Positions 1 to 8,169 of a stretch of 33,302 bases of DNA are shown here, one piece after another; within the stretch, counting starts at the first letter, position 1; each line of letters starts with the position of its first letter. The notes under the pieces were generated by a model that saw only the letters and a program-made list of their open reading frames with translations, made no database searches and was not told the DNA's origin. The stretch covers positions 106,646-139,947 of the forward strand of contig JAOARV010000031.1 in the NCBI GenBank assembly GCA_025210395.1, read 5' to 3'. A program made the position numbers and the translations under genes. Origin of the DNA: Marinisporobacter sp. GTDB taxonomy: Bacteria > Bacillota > Clostridia > Peptostreptococcales > Thermotaleaceae.

Positions 1-289
1 CAATTTCAGCACCTGCTAATTGCATACTTGAAGGAATAATAGAAAGATTATCTCGATTTCCATGAATAATACATTCATGAACATCCATATTATCTATGAG
101 GAGGTCATACATGGTACATGATACACTATCTTTATCTATTCCAAAACCGCTAGTGGTATTTCCCTGTGGATCAATATCAACAACTAATATTTTCTTTCCT
201 TTTGCAGCTAGACAAGCACTTAAATTCACATTTGTAGTCGTCTTGCCTACACCACCTTTTTGATTAAAAATGGCAATTACCTTTCCCAC
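1..289 (-). CDS. soj: Chromosome-partitioning ATPase Soj/ParA, N-terminal part
   Basis: This is the first 96 codons of a ParA/Soj ATPase; the rest lies beyond the left edge. The deviant Walker A motif KGGVGKTT is at residues 11-18 and is followed by the VVDIDPQGN Walker A' segment, both diagnostic of ParA. ParA proteins bind DNA non-specifically in the ATP state and, with ParB and parS, act in origin segregation and control of DnaA; this is family knowledge. The start is a GTG at 289-287 with AGGTGA a few bases upstream. It is the next leftward gene after noc, the usual noc-soj-spo0J order, so a second ParB (Spo0J) gene would be expected just outside the window. Nothing in the visible part looks damaged. 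Confidence 0.95.
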   Translation of the reverse strand, partial: MGKVIAIFNQKGGVGKTTTNVNLSACLAAKGKKILVVDIDPQGNTTSGFGIDKDSVSCTMYDLLIDNMDVHECIIHGNRDNLSIIPSSMQLAGAEI

Positions 290-444
290 CCGAATCACCT
301 CACAAGTTTTATAATATCTATAGATTTCGTTATACAAGTTATGATTCCTTCTCAAAATCCTTACATTACAAAAATAATATATTAATGTATAAAAGATAAC
401 TTTACTTTCATAGATTTCTCCATAGAAACATTCATTTATGATAA

Positions 445-525
445 ATTCTTCTAACGCCTTGAAGGTGCTATTTACCCCTTGTATTTTTCAAATATAAATA
501 GTATCTTCAAGAAGATCAGAAGGAT
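445..525 (+). other. Long interrupted hairpin, probably RNA-forming
   Basis: Positions 458-474 pair with 495-511 over 17 consecutive pairs including two G-U pairs, with a 20-base loop. After an internal loop (aacgc against aagatc) an outer stem 445-452/518-525 adds eight more pairs with one G-U. The wobble pairs are compatible with a plus-strand RNA and become C-A mismatches on the other strand, which suggests rightward transcription. There is no T-run after it, so it is not an ordinary terminator. It lies before the candidate -10 box at 557-562, so an RNA containing it would need an earlier start. Confidence 0.5.
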
Positions 526-556
526 CATGATAAATTTAATATATCCATAAGAAATC

Positions 557-562
557 TATAAT
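557..562 (+). promoter_or_regulatory. Candidate -10 box of the GDT1-type gene
   Basis: TATAAT matches the sigma-A -10 consensus and lies about 70 bases before the start codon. The best -35 match, TTTAAT at 535-540, is weak, so this is a low-confidence call. Confidence 0.3.
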
Positions 563-633
563 AAGTTATAAACAGAAAAAACCTTACATATAATTTACTA
601 TTACTTACTCGTTTTATAGGAGGCCAAAATTGC

Positions 634-903
634 ATGTTAAGAATTATTATTACTTCCTTCTGGATTGTATTTATTGCAGAATTAGGAGATAAAACTCAAC
701 TTCAAACAATGCTATTAGCTACTCAATCTAAATCCATATTAGGTGTTTTTATTGGTGCAGCTTGTGCCTTAGTATTAAGTTGCCTACTAGGCGTATTTGT
801 TGGATCATACATCACTAAGTTGATTGCCCCTAATTATTTACGAATCGTTGCAGGCTTTGTTTTTATTGTTTTTGGCATATTAACCGTATTTGGAAAAATA
901 TGA
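634..903 (+). CDS. Half-size TMEM165/GDT1 (UPF0016) family cation transporter
   Basis: An 89-residue hydrophobic protein with about three membrane segments and the family signature E-L-G-D-K-T at residues 16-21, whose acidic residues are thought to carry the ion. Eukaryotic and many bacterial GDT1 proteins have two such repeats and move Ca2+ or Mn2+; this gene encodes just one repeat, so it must dimerise or pair with a partner. Half-size genes are often found in tandem pairs, but the next gene here is noc on the other strand, so no partner is adjacent. The ATG is preceded by AGGAGG at 619-624. It is the only rightward gene left of the origin, against the usual fork direction, and it ends in a terminator shared with noc. 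The family call is firm; substrate is unknown. Confidence 0.85.
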   Translation: MLRIIITSFWIVFIAELGDKTQLQTMLLATQSKSILGVFIGAACALVLSCLLGVFVGSYITKLIAPNYLRIVAGFVFIVFGILTVFGKI

Positions 904-906
904 AAG

Positions 907-937
907 AAAGTCGTAGGACTGGTGCCCTGCGACTTTT
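907..937. terminator. Bidirectional terminator between the GDT1-type gene and noc
   Basis: Arms 907-917 and 926-936 form an 11-pair stem with one G-T wobble and an eight-base loop, with T-rich DNA on the right and A-rich DNA on the left. It overlaps the noc stop codon and serves two convergent genes. Confidence 0.8.
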
Positions 938-1742
938 ATTGTTGATCTTTAGGAATTTTTACGACGACTTCTATATATTCACCTTTATCTGACTGTTTGT
1001 ATTCAGCATTTAATCCAGTTTCTTTAATAGCATTATATGCATTTTTTAATGTATTTAAATAAATTTTAAAATTAAAAGCACTTTTTATCCGTTTTTTCGT
1101 AGTTTCTTCATCTGGTTTCGTAATCTCATCTAATATTTCATTAATTCTTTTTTCCGTCTTCTTTACATTTAAATCTTTACTTATTATTTCCTTTAAAACC
1201 ATCATTTGTAGCTTTTCATCATGTAACTTTAATAAAGCTCTTCCATGTCTCTCCGTCAACCCATTTTCTATTAATAGATCTTTTACTTCTTCAGGTAATT
1301 TTAAAATTCTCAATTTATTTGCAATAGTAGATTGATTTTTACCAACTTTTTTAGCAATTTCTTGTTGTGTAAATCCATGGTCTTGCATTAGATGAAGGTA
1401 TCCTTGTGCTTCCTCTATAAAGTTTAAATCTTCTCTTTGTAAATTTTCAATAAGTGCAAGAACTGCCGAATCCTGATCTGTCATTTCCGTTATAATTGCA
1501 GGTATATTTTCAAATTTAGCAAGCTTTGCAGCTCTTAATCTTCTCTCACCAGCTACTAGTTCATAACGATTTTCTCCAATTTTTCTAACACTTATAGGCT
1601 GTAATACACCATATACCTTTATAGATTCACTTAATTCTTCTAAATTTCCTTTTTTAAAAACTTTTCTCGGCTGATATGGATTTGGTAAAATAAAATCAAC
1701 AGGAATCTGTAAAACTGCTGTACCTAGATCTTTTATCATCAT
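936..1742 (-). CDS. noc: ParB-family nucleoid occlusion protein Noc
   Basis: A 268-residue ParB-fold protein. The N-terminal CTP-binding domain shows GERRLR at 65-70 and ENLQRED at 99-105; a helix-turn-helix lies near 124-145 (FTQQEIAKKVGKNQSTIANKL), followed by a Noc-like LTERHGRAL. ParB/Noc proteins bind a short palindrome, load as CTP-dependent clamps and spread; Noc blocks division over the nucleoid, Spo0J drives segregation. I call it Noc from its position between rsmG and soj and the LTERH segment, but Spo0J-like function cannot be excluded. The short N-terminus lacks an obvious amphipathic membrane-targeting helix of the kind known for Bacillus Noc. The start may be ATG at 1742 or 1739 behind GGGGAAG; a GTG at 1745 is too close to it. 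The gene ends in the shared terminator. Confidence 0.85.
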   Translation of the reverse strand: MMIKDLGTAVLQIPVDFILPNPYQPRKVFKKGNLEELSESIKVYGVLQPISVRKIGENRYELVAGERRLRAAKLAKFENIPAIITEMTDQDSAVLALIENLQREDLNFIEEAQGYLHLMQDHGFTQQEIAKKVGKNQSTIANKLRILKLPEEVKDLLIENGLTERHGRALLKLHDEKLQMMVLKEIISKDLNVKKTEKRINEILDEITKPDEETTKKRIKSAFNFKIYLNTLKNAYNAIKETGLNAEYKQSDKGEYIEVVVKIPKDQQ

Positions 1743-1858
1743 CACTCTTCCCCTTATAAATATGACTCTTCTAATAATTATTCGTCAAAAAATTTAAACT
1801 TCCTTCCCACTAAAAAAAATTTCTAGATTTTTCGTTTTACAAAATATTTATATTCCCT

Positions 1859-2578
1859 CTATATCAGAGGCTTTTTAGTCGGAGTTCCAGCCTTCCTAGG
1901 ATATTTTGTCGGAGTTTTTTTTATTTTCTCTATGACAACAATATTGTGAGTAATATGAGAAAATGGTAATTTTATATCTTTCTTTTCAACAAATTTACCG
2001 CCTAAAACTTCTATTGATTTTTGGGCTGTTTTCATTTCCTCATCAATATTAGGACCTTTTTGGCAGATAAAATATCCTCCAACTCTTACAAAAGGCAAAC
2101 AATACTCACATAATATGTTTAACTGAGCAACAGCTCTAGCAACAACAATATCATATTTCTCTCTAAAGTTTTTATTTTGTCCAAAATCTTCTGCACGTCC
2201 ATGCTCAAAATCTACAGCTTTCAGTCCTACATTTTCACAAACCTCTTGAAGAAACTTAATCCTTTTATTTAATGAATCTAATAAAGTTAAATTTACATTT
2301 GGATAATAAATATTTATAGGAATCCCAGGAAAACCTGCTCCTGTTCCTACATCAATCACTTTATCATTTTCCTTAATAAAAGGAAGACTCATACAACATA
2401 AAGAATCTAGAAAATGCTTGATCATCACTTCTTTTTCATCTGTAATAGCTGTAAGATTCATTTTTTCATTCCACTCAATTAATAAATCCTTATACTTTAA
2501 AAATTGATCTATCTGCTCCTCATTTAAAGTTAATCCTAATTCTTTTGAACCTTCTTGAAGAATTTCTATGCTATTCAT
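1859..2578 (-). CDS. rsmG: 16S rRNA (guanine-527-N7) methyltransferase RsmG (GidB)
   Basis: A 239-residue SAM-dependent methyltransferase that methylates N7 of G527 in 16S rRNA; loss is known to give low-level streptomycin resistance in other bacteria. The SAM-binding loop VGTGAGFPG is at 77-85, after the conserved NLTAI segment at 41-45. The basic C-terminal tail ([13 protein letters not shown]) is typical. The ATG at 2578 overlaps the last eight bases of mnmG, including its TAG stop, and has GAGGTGAGG just upstream inside mnmG; a GTG nine bases earlier lies within that ribosome-binding site and is rejected. The overlap points to translational coupling with mnmG. Confidence 0.95.
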   Translation of the reverse strand: MNSIEILQEGSKELGLTLNEEQIDQFLKYKDLLIEWNEKMNLTAITDEKEVMIKHFLDSLCCMSLPFIKENDKVIDVGTGAGFPGIPINIYYPNVNLTLLDSLNKRIKFLQEVCENVGLKAVDFEHGRAEDFGQNKNFREKYDIVVARAVAQLNILCEYCLPFVRVGGYFICQKGPNIDEEMKTAQKSIEVLGGKFVEKKDIKLPFSHITHNIVVIEKIKKTPTKYPRKAGTPTKKPLI

Positions 2579-4466
2579 TTCCCTCACCTCTTTTTCTTCT
2601 CTGTTGCTCTAGATAAATTAAAAGTACAGAGATATCAGCAGGTGATACGCCAGAGATTCTTGATGCTTGTCCTACAGACAATGGCTTTATATTATTCAAC
2701 TTTTGTCTTGCTTCAATCCTTAACCCATCAATATGGCTATAATCAATATTTGGATCTAGTTTTTTCATTTCAAGCTTTTTAAACTGCTCAATATGCTTTA
2801 ATTGTTTTCCAATATAGCCTTCATATTTTATTTGTACTTCACATTGTTCCATTACTTGCAGTAGAAGATCTGGTCTTTCTTCATCTATCTCTTTTAAATC
2901 TTCATAAGTAATTTCAGGACGTTTTAATAGATTATATAAGGATATACCACTTTTTAAAGTAGCTGTATTTTTTCTTTCTAAAAATTCATTGGCTCTGCTA
3001 GGAGTTACAGTTGTTTCTTTTAATCTATTCATTTCTTTTTCCATTAATTGTTTTTTATTTAAGAATCTATCATATCTTTCCTTTGTTACTAATCCTATTT
3101 GATATCCTTTTTCTGTAAGTCTTAAATCTGCATTATCTTGTCTTAATACCAAGCGATATTCTGCACGAGATGTCATCATCCTATAAGGTTCATTCGTTCC
3201 TTTTGTTACTAAATCATCTATGAGTACCCCTATATATGCTTCTGAACGGTCTAATGTAAACCCTTCTTTTCCTTGAATTTTAAGGGCTGCATTAATTCCT
3301 GCAATAAGTCCTTGTGCTGCTGCTTCTTCATATCCAGAGCTTCCATTGAATTGACCTGCTGAAAATAGATATGGGATGTCTTTACATTCTAAAGTTAACT
3401 TTAACTGTAACGGGTCAATACAATCATATTCAATGGCATAAGCGGGTCGCATGATTTTTACATTTTCCATTCCTGGTATACTTTGATAAAATTTTATTTG
3501 AACATCTTCTGGAAGACTTGTAGACATTCCTTGTACATACATTTCATTGGTATTTAACCCTTCTGGTTCAATAAATAATTGATGTCTTTTTTTATCTGAA
3601 AATCTTGTAATCTTATCTTCAATGGAAGGACAATATCTAGGTCCTGTTCCCTCTATTTCTCCACCATACATGGCTGAACGATGAATATCTTTCCTTATAA
3701 TCTCATGAGTATTTTCATTGGTATAAGTCAGCCAACATGGAACTTGTTCTTTTTTTAATTCTTCATTCATAAATGAAAAAGGAACAATTTTCTCATCCCC
3801 TGGCTGCTCTTCCATTTTGGAAAAATCTAAAGTAGCTTGATCTACTCTTGCTGGTGTACCTGTTTTAAATCTTGCCATCTTTAGACCTATTTCCTTTAAA
3901 CTAGCTGTTAACTGCTTAGAAGAAGCTAACCCATTAGGTCCACTTTCATAGCTTGTACGACCAATAAATATTTTTCCTCCTAAATAAGTTCCTGTAGCTA
4001 ATATGACGGCTTTTCCTATATATATAGATCCTGTGCTTAAAACAACACCTTTTACATGATTGTCTTCTACAAGAATTTCAATAACTTCTCCTTGCTTTAC
4101 ATCCAAATTTTCTTGATTTTCTAATACCTTTTTCATTTCCATATGATAAAGCTGCTTATCTGCTTGAGCTCTCAATGAATGAACAGCTGGACCTTTTGCA
4201 GTATTCAGCATACGACTTTGTATAAAAGTTTTATCTATATTTAGCCCCATTTCTCCACCTAATGCATCAATTTCTCTCACCAAGTGTCCTTTTCCAGTTC
4301 CTCCTATAGAAGGATTACAAGGCATCATGGCAATAGAATCTAAGTTAATAGATAAAAGTAATGTACGATGTCCCATACGTGCTGGCGCTAATGCTGCTTC
4401 ACATCCGGCATGGCCTGCTCCAACAACAATTACATCATAATTTCCTGCTTCAAATTTTTCTAGCAT
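2571..4466 (-). CDS. mnmG: tRNA uridine-34 5-carboxymethylaminomethyl modification enzyme MnmG (GidA)
   Basis: A 631-residue, full-length FAD protein. The dinucleotide-binding loop GAGHAGCE is at 16-23, the second family signature lies around [20 protein letters not shown], and [21 protein letters not shown] further on is characteristic. With MnmE it installs the cmnm5 group on wobble U34 of several tRNAs, using methylene-tetrahydrofolate and FAD. The ATG has GGAGGG upstream. It follows mnmE by only 11 bases and overlaps rsmG, so mnmE-mnmG-rsmG form one leftward unit encoding both partners of the MnmEG complex. Confidence 0.97.
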   Translation of the reverse strand: MLEKFEAGNYDVIVVGAGHAGCEAALAPARMGHRTLLLSINLDSIAMMPCNPSIGGTGKGHLVREIDALGGEMGLNIDKTFIQSRMLNTAKGPAVHSLRAQADKQLYHMEMKKVLENQENLDVKQGEVIEILVEDNHVKGVVLSTGSIYIGKAVILATGTYLGGKIFIGRTSYESGPNGLASSKQLTASLKEIGLKMARFKTGTPARVDQATLDFSKMEEQPGDEKIVPFSFMNEELKKEQVPCWLTYTNENTHEIIRKDIHRSAMYGGEIEGTGPRYCPSIEDKITRFSDKKRHQLFIEPEGLNTNEMYVQGMSTSLPEDVQIKFYQSIPGMENVKIMRPAYAIEYDCIDPLQLKLTLECKDIPYLFSAGQFNGSSGYEEAAAQGLIAGINAALKIQGKEGFTLDRSEAYIGVLIDDLVTKGTNEPYRMMTSRAEYRLVLRQDNADLRLTEKGYQIGLVTKERYDRFLNKKQLMEKEMNRLKETTVTPSRANEFLERKNTATLKSGISLYNLLKRPEITYEDLKEIDEERPDLLLQVMEQCEVQIKYEGYIGKQLKHIEQFKKLEMKKLDPNIDYSHIDGLRIEARQKLNNIKPLSVGQASRISGVSPADISVLLIYLEQQRRKRGEGNE

Positions 4467-4477
4467 CCATATCCCTC

Positions 4478-5857
4478 CTATTTTCCTAAACAGAAGTTAG
4501 CAAATATTTGATCAATTACATTTTCTCCTACTGTATCTCCTGTAATTTCTCCTAAATATTCCCAACAATTTTTCACATCTACTTCTACAAAATCTAATGG
4601 TAAACCTTTTTTAATGGCATCAATGGCATCTAGTATACTCGTCTTAGCTCTTTCTAATGCATCCTGATGTCTTACATTGGTAACAAAAGAAGATTCCCCT
4701 TGCTTAACGACTCCTCCGTACACCATCTCAACAATGGTTTCTTCTAATTGGTTTAATCCAATTCCTTCTGTCATGGATACTTTAATCATTTTTTTATCTG
4801 GAAGAAGGTTTTTAATTTCTTCTTCATCTAAAGCAATAGGTAAATCTGTTTTATTCATTAAAATGATGGTTTGTCTATTTTTAAGAAGCTCTATAATTTC
4901 ACGGTCTTCATCTGTTAATGCTTCTGAGGCATTTAATACAAAAATAACTAAATCTCCTTTATTAAAAAAAGCTTTACTTCTTTCTACACCAATTTTTTCA
5001 ACAAGATCTTCTGTTTCTCGAATCCCTGCTGTATCAACAATTTTTAAAGGAATCCCTTTAATGCTTACAAATTCTTCGATAATATCTCTTGTTGTTCCTG
5101 GTATTTCTGTAACAATGGCTCTTGATTCTTTCAGAAGTGCATTCATCAAAGAAGATTTTCCAACATTAGGTTTTCCAATAATCACCGTATGTAATCCTTC
5201 TTTAAGAATCTTTCCTGTATTTGAACTATCCAAAAGCTTCTCAATATCTTCTTGAATTTTATTTGAATTTTCTAGAAGGTCAGTATATGTAATTTCTTCA
5301 ATATCTTCATCTGGAAAATCAATATTTACTGTAATATGTGCCATCATTTCTAAAAGATGATGGCGAATCTCTTTTACTTCATTCGATAAAGAGCCTTCTA
5401 ATTGTCCAAAGGCTACATCAAAGCTCTTTTCTGTCTTTGCACTAATCAAATCCATAACCGCTTCTGCTTGTGATAAATCAATTCTTCCGTTCAAAAAAGC
5501 TCTTTTCGTAAATTCTCCCCGTTCTGCCATTCTTGCCCCATTTTTGAGTGTAAGGGCTAAAATTTTTCGTACAGGTACAATGCCACCATGACAATTTATT
5601 TCTACTACTTCCTCTGCTGTATATGTAAAAGGCGCCTTCATATATGTAACTAATACCTCATCAATTACTTTTTCCGTATGAGGATCTATAATTTTCCCAT
5701 GGGTAAGTCTTCTTGATTTATATTCCTTAATACTATTTCCTTTTGTAGGGACAAAGATCTTATCAAGTATTTCTAAAGATACCTCTCCACTTAACCTTAC
5801 AATTCCAATACCTGCTTCTCCAGATGCTGTTGCAATAGCTGCAATTGTATCGCTCAT
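4478..5857 (-). CDS. mnmE: tRNA modification GTPase MnmE (TrmE)
   Basis: A 459-residue K+-activated GTPase that partners MnmG in U34 modification. It has the N-terminal folate-binding TrmE domain, a helical domain, and an inserted G domain with GKPNVGKSS (about 226-234), PGTTRD, DTAG and NKTD motifs. It ends in FCLGK, the conserved C-terminal motif whose cysteine is needed for modification. The ATG follows AGAGGTGA. A terminator separates it from jag, so the mnmE-mnmG-rsmG unit needs its own promoter, for which a candidate is listed. Confidence 0.97.
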   Translation of the reverse strand: MSDTIAAIATASGEAGIGIVRLSGEVSLEILDKIFVPTKGNSIKEYKSRRLTHGKIIDPHTEKVIDEVLVTYMKAPFTYTAEEVVEINCHGGIVPVRKILALTLKNGARMAERGEFTKRAFLNGRIDLSQAEAVMDLISAKTEKSFDVAFGQLEGSLSNEVKEIRHHLLEMMAHITVNIDFPDEDIEEITYTDLLENSNKIQEDIEKLLDSSNTGKILKEGLHTVIIGKPNVGKSSLMNALLKESRAIVTEIPGTTRDIIEEFVSIKGIPLKIVDTAGIRETEDLVEKIGVERSKAFFNKGDLVIFVLNASEALTDEDREIIELLKNRQTIILMNKTDLPIALDEEEIKNLLPDKKMIKVSMTEGIGLNQLEETIVEMVYGGVVKQGESSFVTNVRHQDALERAKTSILDAIDAIKKGLPLDFVEVDVKNCWEYLGEITGDTVGENVIDQIFANFCLGK

Positions 5858-5899
5858 CTTTTCACCTCTTTACTTAAATCTCTTCTTCATTCTATCATT

Positions 5900-5920
5900 A
5901 GTATACCAAAATATGAATAA
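5900..5920 (-). promoter_or_regulatory. Candidate promoter of mnmE-mnmG-rsmG
   Basis: On the minus strand a TATACT -10 box (5900-5905) lies about 42 bases before the mnmE start, in the 70-base gap after the jag terminator. A -35 match (TTATTG, about 16 bases further upstream) is weak. The call rests mainly on the need for a promoter after the terminator. Confidence 0.4.
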
Positions 5921-5924
5921 ACAA

Positions 5925-5955
5925 TAACAAAACCCAGTAATCGCTACTGGGTTTT
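5925..5955 (-). terminator. Terminator after jag
   Basis: A perfect 11-pair stem (5929-5939 with 5945-5955, loop of five) stands just past the jag stop codon. Read leftward, it ends in TTTT followed by a T-rich stretch. It ends the rpmH-rnpA-yidD-yidC-jag unit. Confidence 0.85.
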
Positions 5956-5961
5956 CGTAAA

Positions 5962-6579
5962 TTATTTTGCTGCAATTACAACTTTTCTAAAAGGCTCTTC
6001 TCCTTGACTTCTTGTTTGAACATATGGATGATTTTGTAGTGTAGAGTGAATAATTCTTCTCTCATAAGGATTCATAGGTTCAAGGACGATCTCTTGTCTT
6101 TTTATTTTTACTTGATTTGCCAACTTGTTTGCAAGTCTTATAAGTGTTTGTTCTCTTTTTCTTCGATAATTTTCTGTGTCTACTACAACTCTTAAGTACT
6201 TTTCACGATTCTTATTCACAACTAAACTTACAAGATACTGTATAGCATCTAATGTTTGTCCTCTTCTTCCTATTAATACGCCCATATCTTCACCTAAAAC
6301 TTCTACATATAAACTATTTTCCTTTAGCTTTGTCTTGCACTGGGCTTCAACCTTCATATCCTTAAATACACTTTTTAAAAACTCCACAGCTGTTTCTTCT
6401 GGATGATCAATCACAGTAACTCTAATTTTTGCTAATTTTGTACCAATAAATCCTAGAAAACCTTTGCTAGGTGCTTCTATTACCTCAACATCTACTCGAT
6501 CTCTTGCGACTTTTAATTCTTCAAGAGCACTTTTCACAGCTTCTTCTACAGTTTTTCCTGTCTTTTCTGTGAATCTCAT
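5962..6579 (-). CDS. jag: RNA-binding protein Jag/KhpB
   Basis: A 205-residue protein with the three expected domains: Jag_N (GFLGFIGTKLAKIRV at 40-54), a KH domain with GRRG at 104-107, and a C-terminal R3H domain with RRIIHSTLQNH at 174-184. KhpB binds many RNAs together with KhpA and affects cell-wall growth and division in other Firmicutes; SpoIIIJ-associated protein is the older name. It starts two bases after the yidC stop and its ribosome-binding site AAGGAGGAG lies inside the yidC 3' end, suggesting coupling. Full length; confident. Confidence 0.95.
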   Translation of the reverse strand: MRFTEKTGKTVEEAVKSALEELKVARDRVDVEVIEAPSKGFLGFIGTKLAKIRVTVIDHPEETAVEFLKSVFKDMKVEAQCKTKLKENSLYVEVLGEDMGVLIGRRGQTLDAIQYLVSLVVNKNREKYLRVVVDTENYRRKREQTLIRLANKLANQVKIKRQEIVLEPMNPYERRIIHSTLQNHPYVQTRSQGEEPFRKVVIAAK

Positions 6580-6580
6580 A

Positions 6581-7240
6581 TTAACTTAACTCCTCCTTAG
6601 ACGCTGTACCTTTTGGCATAAAATATTGCTGAGCCATTTGGAATCCATTACTTACAACCCAATATAATGTAAGTCCCGCAGGAAAGCTTCTTCCCCACCA
6701 AAGGATCATTATAGGCATCATCATATTCATCGTTTTCATGGTTTGATTTTGACTAGCTGCTCCAGTATTTGCAGTACTCATTGAAAAATATGTTGTGATA
6801 GCTGCTAATATAGGAAGTATCCACGGATCTGGATTGCTTAAATTTGGTACCCATAAAAAGGATTCACTGATGGCTGTAAGAAAGGTTGGATCTGCAATAT
6901 ATTGCTCTGGTGTTCTTAATACAGAAAACAATCCAAATATTATAGGGATTTGAATAAGTAATGGTAAACATCCCCCCATAGGATTAATTTTATGTTCTTT
7001 ATACAGCTCCATTGTTTTAATGTTAAGCTTTTCTTTATCATTTTTATATTTTTCCTGAAGCTCTTTAAGCTTTGGTTGTATTTTGCTCATTTCTCTTGTA
7101 CTTTTTAATTGCTTCATCGTAAGCGGTAATAGAAACAATTTTACAACTACTGTAAATACGATAATGGATATACCATAATTACCTATTAAATTATATAGAT
7201 ATAATAATAGATATCCCATTGGTTTAGCTAAAAAACGCAT
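6581..7240 (-). CDS. yidC: Membrane protein insertase YidC (SpoIIIJ type)
   Basis: A 219-residue five-helix insertase of the Gram-positive YidC/Oxa1/SpoIIIJ type, which inserts and folds membrane proteins alone or with SecYEG. The charged cytoplasmic hairpin (MKQLKSTREMSKIQPKLKEL) and the GGCLPLLIQIPIIFGLF segment are characteristic. It lacks the lipobox signal peptide that many Bacillus paralogues carry, as is common in clostridial versions. The start is preceded by GGGGGT about ten bases upstream. It lies 23 bases after yidD in the operon whose products feed membrane biogenesis. Confidence 0.95.
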   Translation of the reverse strand: MRFLAKPMGYLLLYLYNLIGNYGISIIVFTVVVKLFLLPLTMKQLKSTREMSKIQPKLKELQEKYKNDKEKLNIKTMELYKEHKINPMGGCLPLLIQIPIIFGLFSVLRTPEQYIADPTFLTAISESFLWVPNLSNPDPWILPILAAITTYFSMSTANTGAASQNQTMKTMNMMMPIMILWWGRSFPAGLTLYWVVSNGFQMAQQYFMPKGTASKEELS

Positions 7241-7263
7241 TAAAATTATTACCCCCTATTCGA

Positions 7264-7473
7264 TTATTTTAAAGGGTCATATCCTCCTGTGTGAAAGGGA
7301 TGACATTTTAAAATTCTTTTTATACTGATTATAGTACCTTTAATTGCACCATATTTTTCTAAAGCTTGTAATGCATATTGGGAACAGGTTGGATAAAATC
7401 TACAAGTTTGAGGTTTTAAAGGTGAAATGTATTTTCTATAGAGTTTCACCATTCCTATCAATAGTTCCTTCAA
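7264..7473 (-). CDS. yidD: Membrane protein insertion efficiency factor YidD
   Basis: A 69-residue protein with the family's cysteine pattern [11 protein letters not shown] and the C-terminal [12 protein letters not shown]. It is an inner-face membrane-associated factor that helps YidC-dependent insertion. The start is TTG at 7473 with AGGTG seven bases upstream; this ribosome-binding site overlaps the rnpA stop codon, so translation is probably coupled to rnpA. Length and place in the operon are typical. Confidence 0.95.
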   Translation of the reverse strand: MKELLIGMVKLYRKYISPLKPQTCRFYPTCSQYALQALEKYGAIKGTIISIKRILKCHPFHTGGYDPLK

Positions 7474-7483
7474 GATTTTTCAC

Positions 7484-7819
7484 CTATTTCAATAATTTTG
7501 ATTTTTTTAAAATGTGCACCATGGCTTTTTCTACATCTTTATACGCTGCATCTTTTATATTGGCTCTGGCAATATAAATAAGATCATATCCCTTTTTAAT
7601 ATTTGAACCCTGTAATCGGAAAGCTTCCTTCATCAACCTTCTTGCTCTATTTCTGATCACACTATTGCCAACTTTTTTACTGGCAATAAATCCTACTCGA
7701 TTACATTCCTGATTTTTCTTTAAATAAAATAGTACCACATATCGATTTGCTAATGACTTTCCTTTAGAATAGATCTTTTTAAAAGCAGCATCTTCTCTTA
7801 ATCGCAATGGTTCCTTCAT
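7484..7819 (-). CDS. rnpA: Ribonuclease P protein component
   Basis: A 111-residue basic protein that assists the RNase P RNA in trimming the 5' ends of pre-tRNAs. The RNR motif RNRARRLMKEAFR (56-68) and GFIASKKVGNSVIRN are diagnostic. ATG at 7819 is chosen because GAAGGA lies seven bases upstream and the product then begins MKEPLRLRE, as in relatives; a TTG six codons earlier would precede the ribosome-binding site. It lies between rpmH and yidD, as in nearly all bacteria. Confidence 0.95.
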   Translation of the reverse strand: MKEPLRLREDAAFKKIYSKGKSLANRYVVLFYLKKNQECNRVGFIASKKVGNSVIRNRARRLMKEAFRLQGSNIKKGYDLIYIARANIKDAAYKDVEKAMVHILKKSKLLK

Positions 7820-7887
7820 TTTTTTTCCTTCTTTCAAAATGTAAAAATTACCTTGTCTCTTTATTGTTATAAAGTAGGCCCTTATAG

Positions 7888-7913
7888 AAAAAGGCCACTT
7901 TATGCGGCCTCTT
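7888..7913 (-). terminator. Attenuator-like hairpin between rpmH and rnpA
   Basis: On the minus strand AAGAGGCC pairs with GGCCTTTT (one G-U) around a nine-base loop and ends in a T-run, overlapping the rpmH stop. A competing stem is possible because GGCC occurs a third time near 7878. It may lower rnpA expression relative to the abundant L34. Confidence 0.6.
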
Positions 7914-8046
7914 ATGCAGTCAATCTTTTTCTGCCTTTTAATCTACGTCTTTTTAAAACATTTCTTCCTGCTTTTGTACTCATTCTCTTTCTGAATCCAT
8001 GTTCTTTCTTTCTTTGTCTTTTCTTTGGCTGATAAGTTCTTTTCAC
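7912..8046 (-). CDS. rpmH: 50S ribosomal protein L34
   Basis: A 44-residue, very basic protein with the L34 pattern [18 protein letters not shown], then [20 protein letters not shown]. The start is GTG at 8046 with GGAGGTG upstream. It is the first gene leftward of the origin and heads the rpmH-rnpA-yidD-yidC-jag unit. Too short for many gene finders but unmistakable. Confidence 0.97.
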   Translation of the reverse strand: MKRTYQPKKRQRKKEHGFRKRMSTKAGRNVLKRRRLKGRKRLTA

Positions 8047-8123
8047 TCCAAACACCTCCTTCAAAATCTATCATATATATTAAAATGATCATATTTCTAT
8101 CTAAAATGAGCATTTACTAAATA

Positions 8124-8152
8124 ATTATAACTTTGCGTAGAAAATATGTCAA
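8124..8152 (-). promoter_or_regulatory. Perfect-consensus sigma-A promoter of the rpmH operon
   Basis: Read leftward, TTGACA (8152-8147) and TATAAT (8129-8124) are separated by exactly 17 bases. Both hexamers match the consensus completely. It lies about 80 bases before the rpmH start, and the first DnaA box (8175-8183) is just upstream of the -35 box. Confidence 0.9.
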
Positions 8153-8169
8153 GAATATTATTATAATGG

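Larger units (their letters stand above)
290..633. other. Intergenic region between soj and the GDT1-type gene
   Basis: This AT-rich stretch separates two divergent genes and should hold both promoters. No open reading frame in it is convincing. The clearest element is a long hairpin at 445-525, listed separately. A TATAAT hexamer at 557-562 could be the -10 box of the rightward gene, but the -35 region is poor. The soj ribosome-binding site lies at its left end and AGGAGG of the rightward gene at its right end. I saw no parS-like palindrome here. Confidence 0.6.

Noticed and set aside
400..633. yybP-ykoY manganese riboswitch before the GDT1-type gene
   Set aside because: The conserved loop sequences of that aptamer are not present; only an unrelated long hairpin is seen.
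1..2600. parS or Noc-binding palindromes near soj and noc
   Set aside because: I looked for sequences like GTTTCACGTGAAAC or ATTTCCCGGGAAAT and found none by eye; a computed search with mismatches would be needed to be sure.
4677..5255. Rightward 192-codon ORF inside mnmE
   Set aside because: It is a shadow frame of a fully conserved GTPase gene, with serine-rich nonsense composition.
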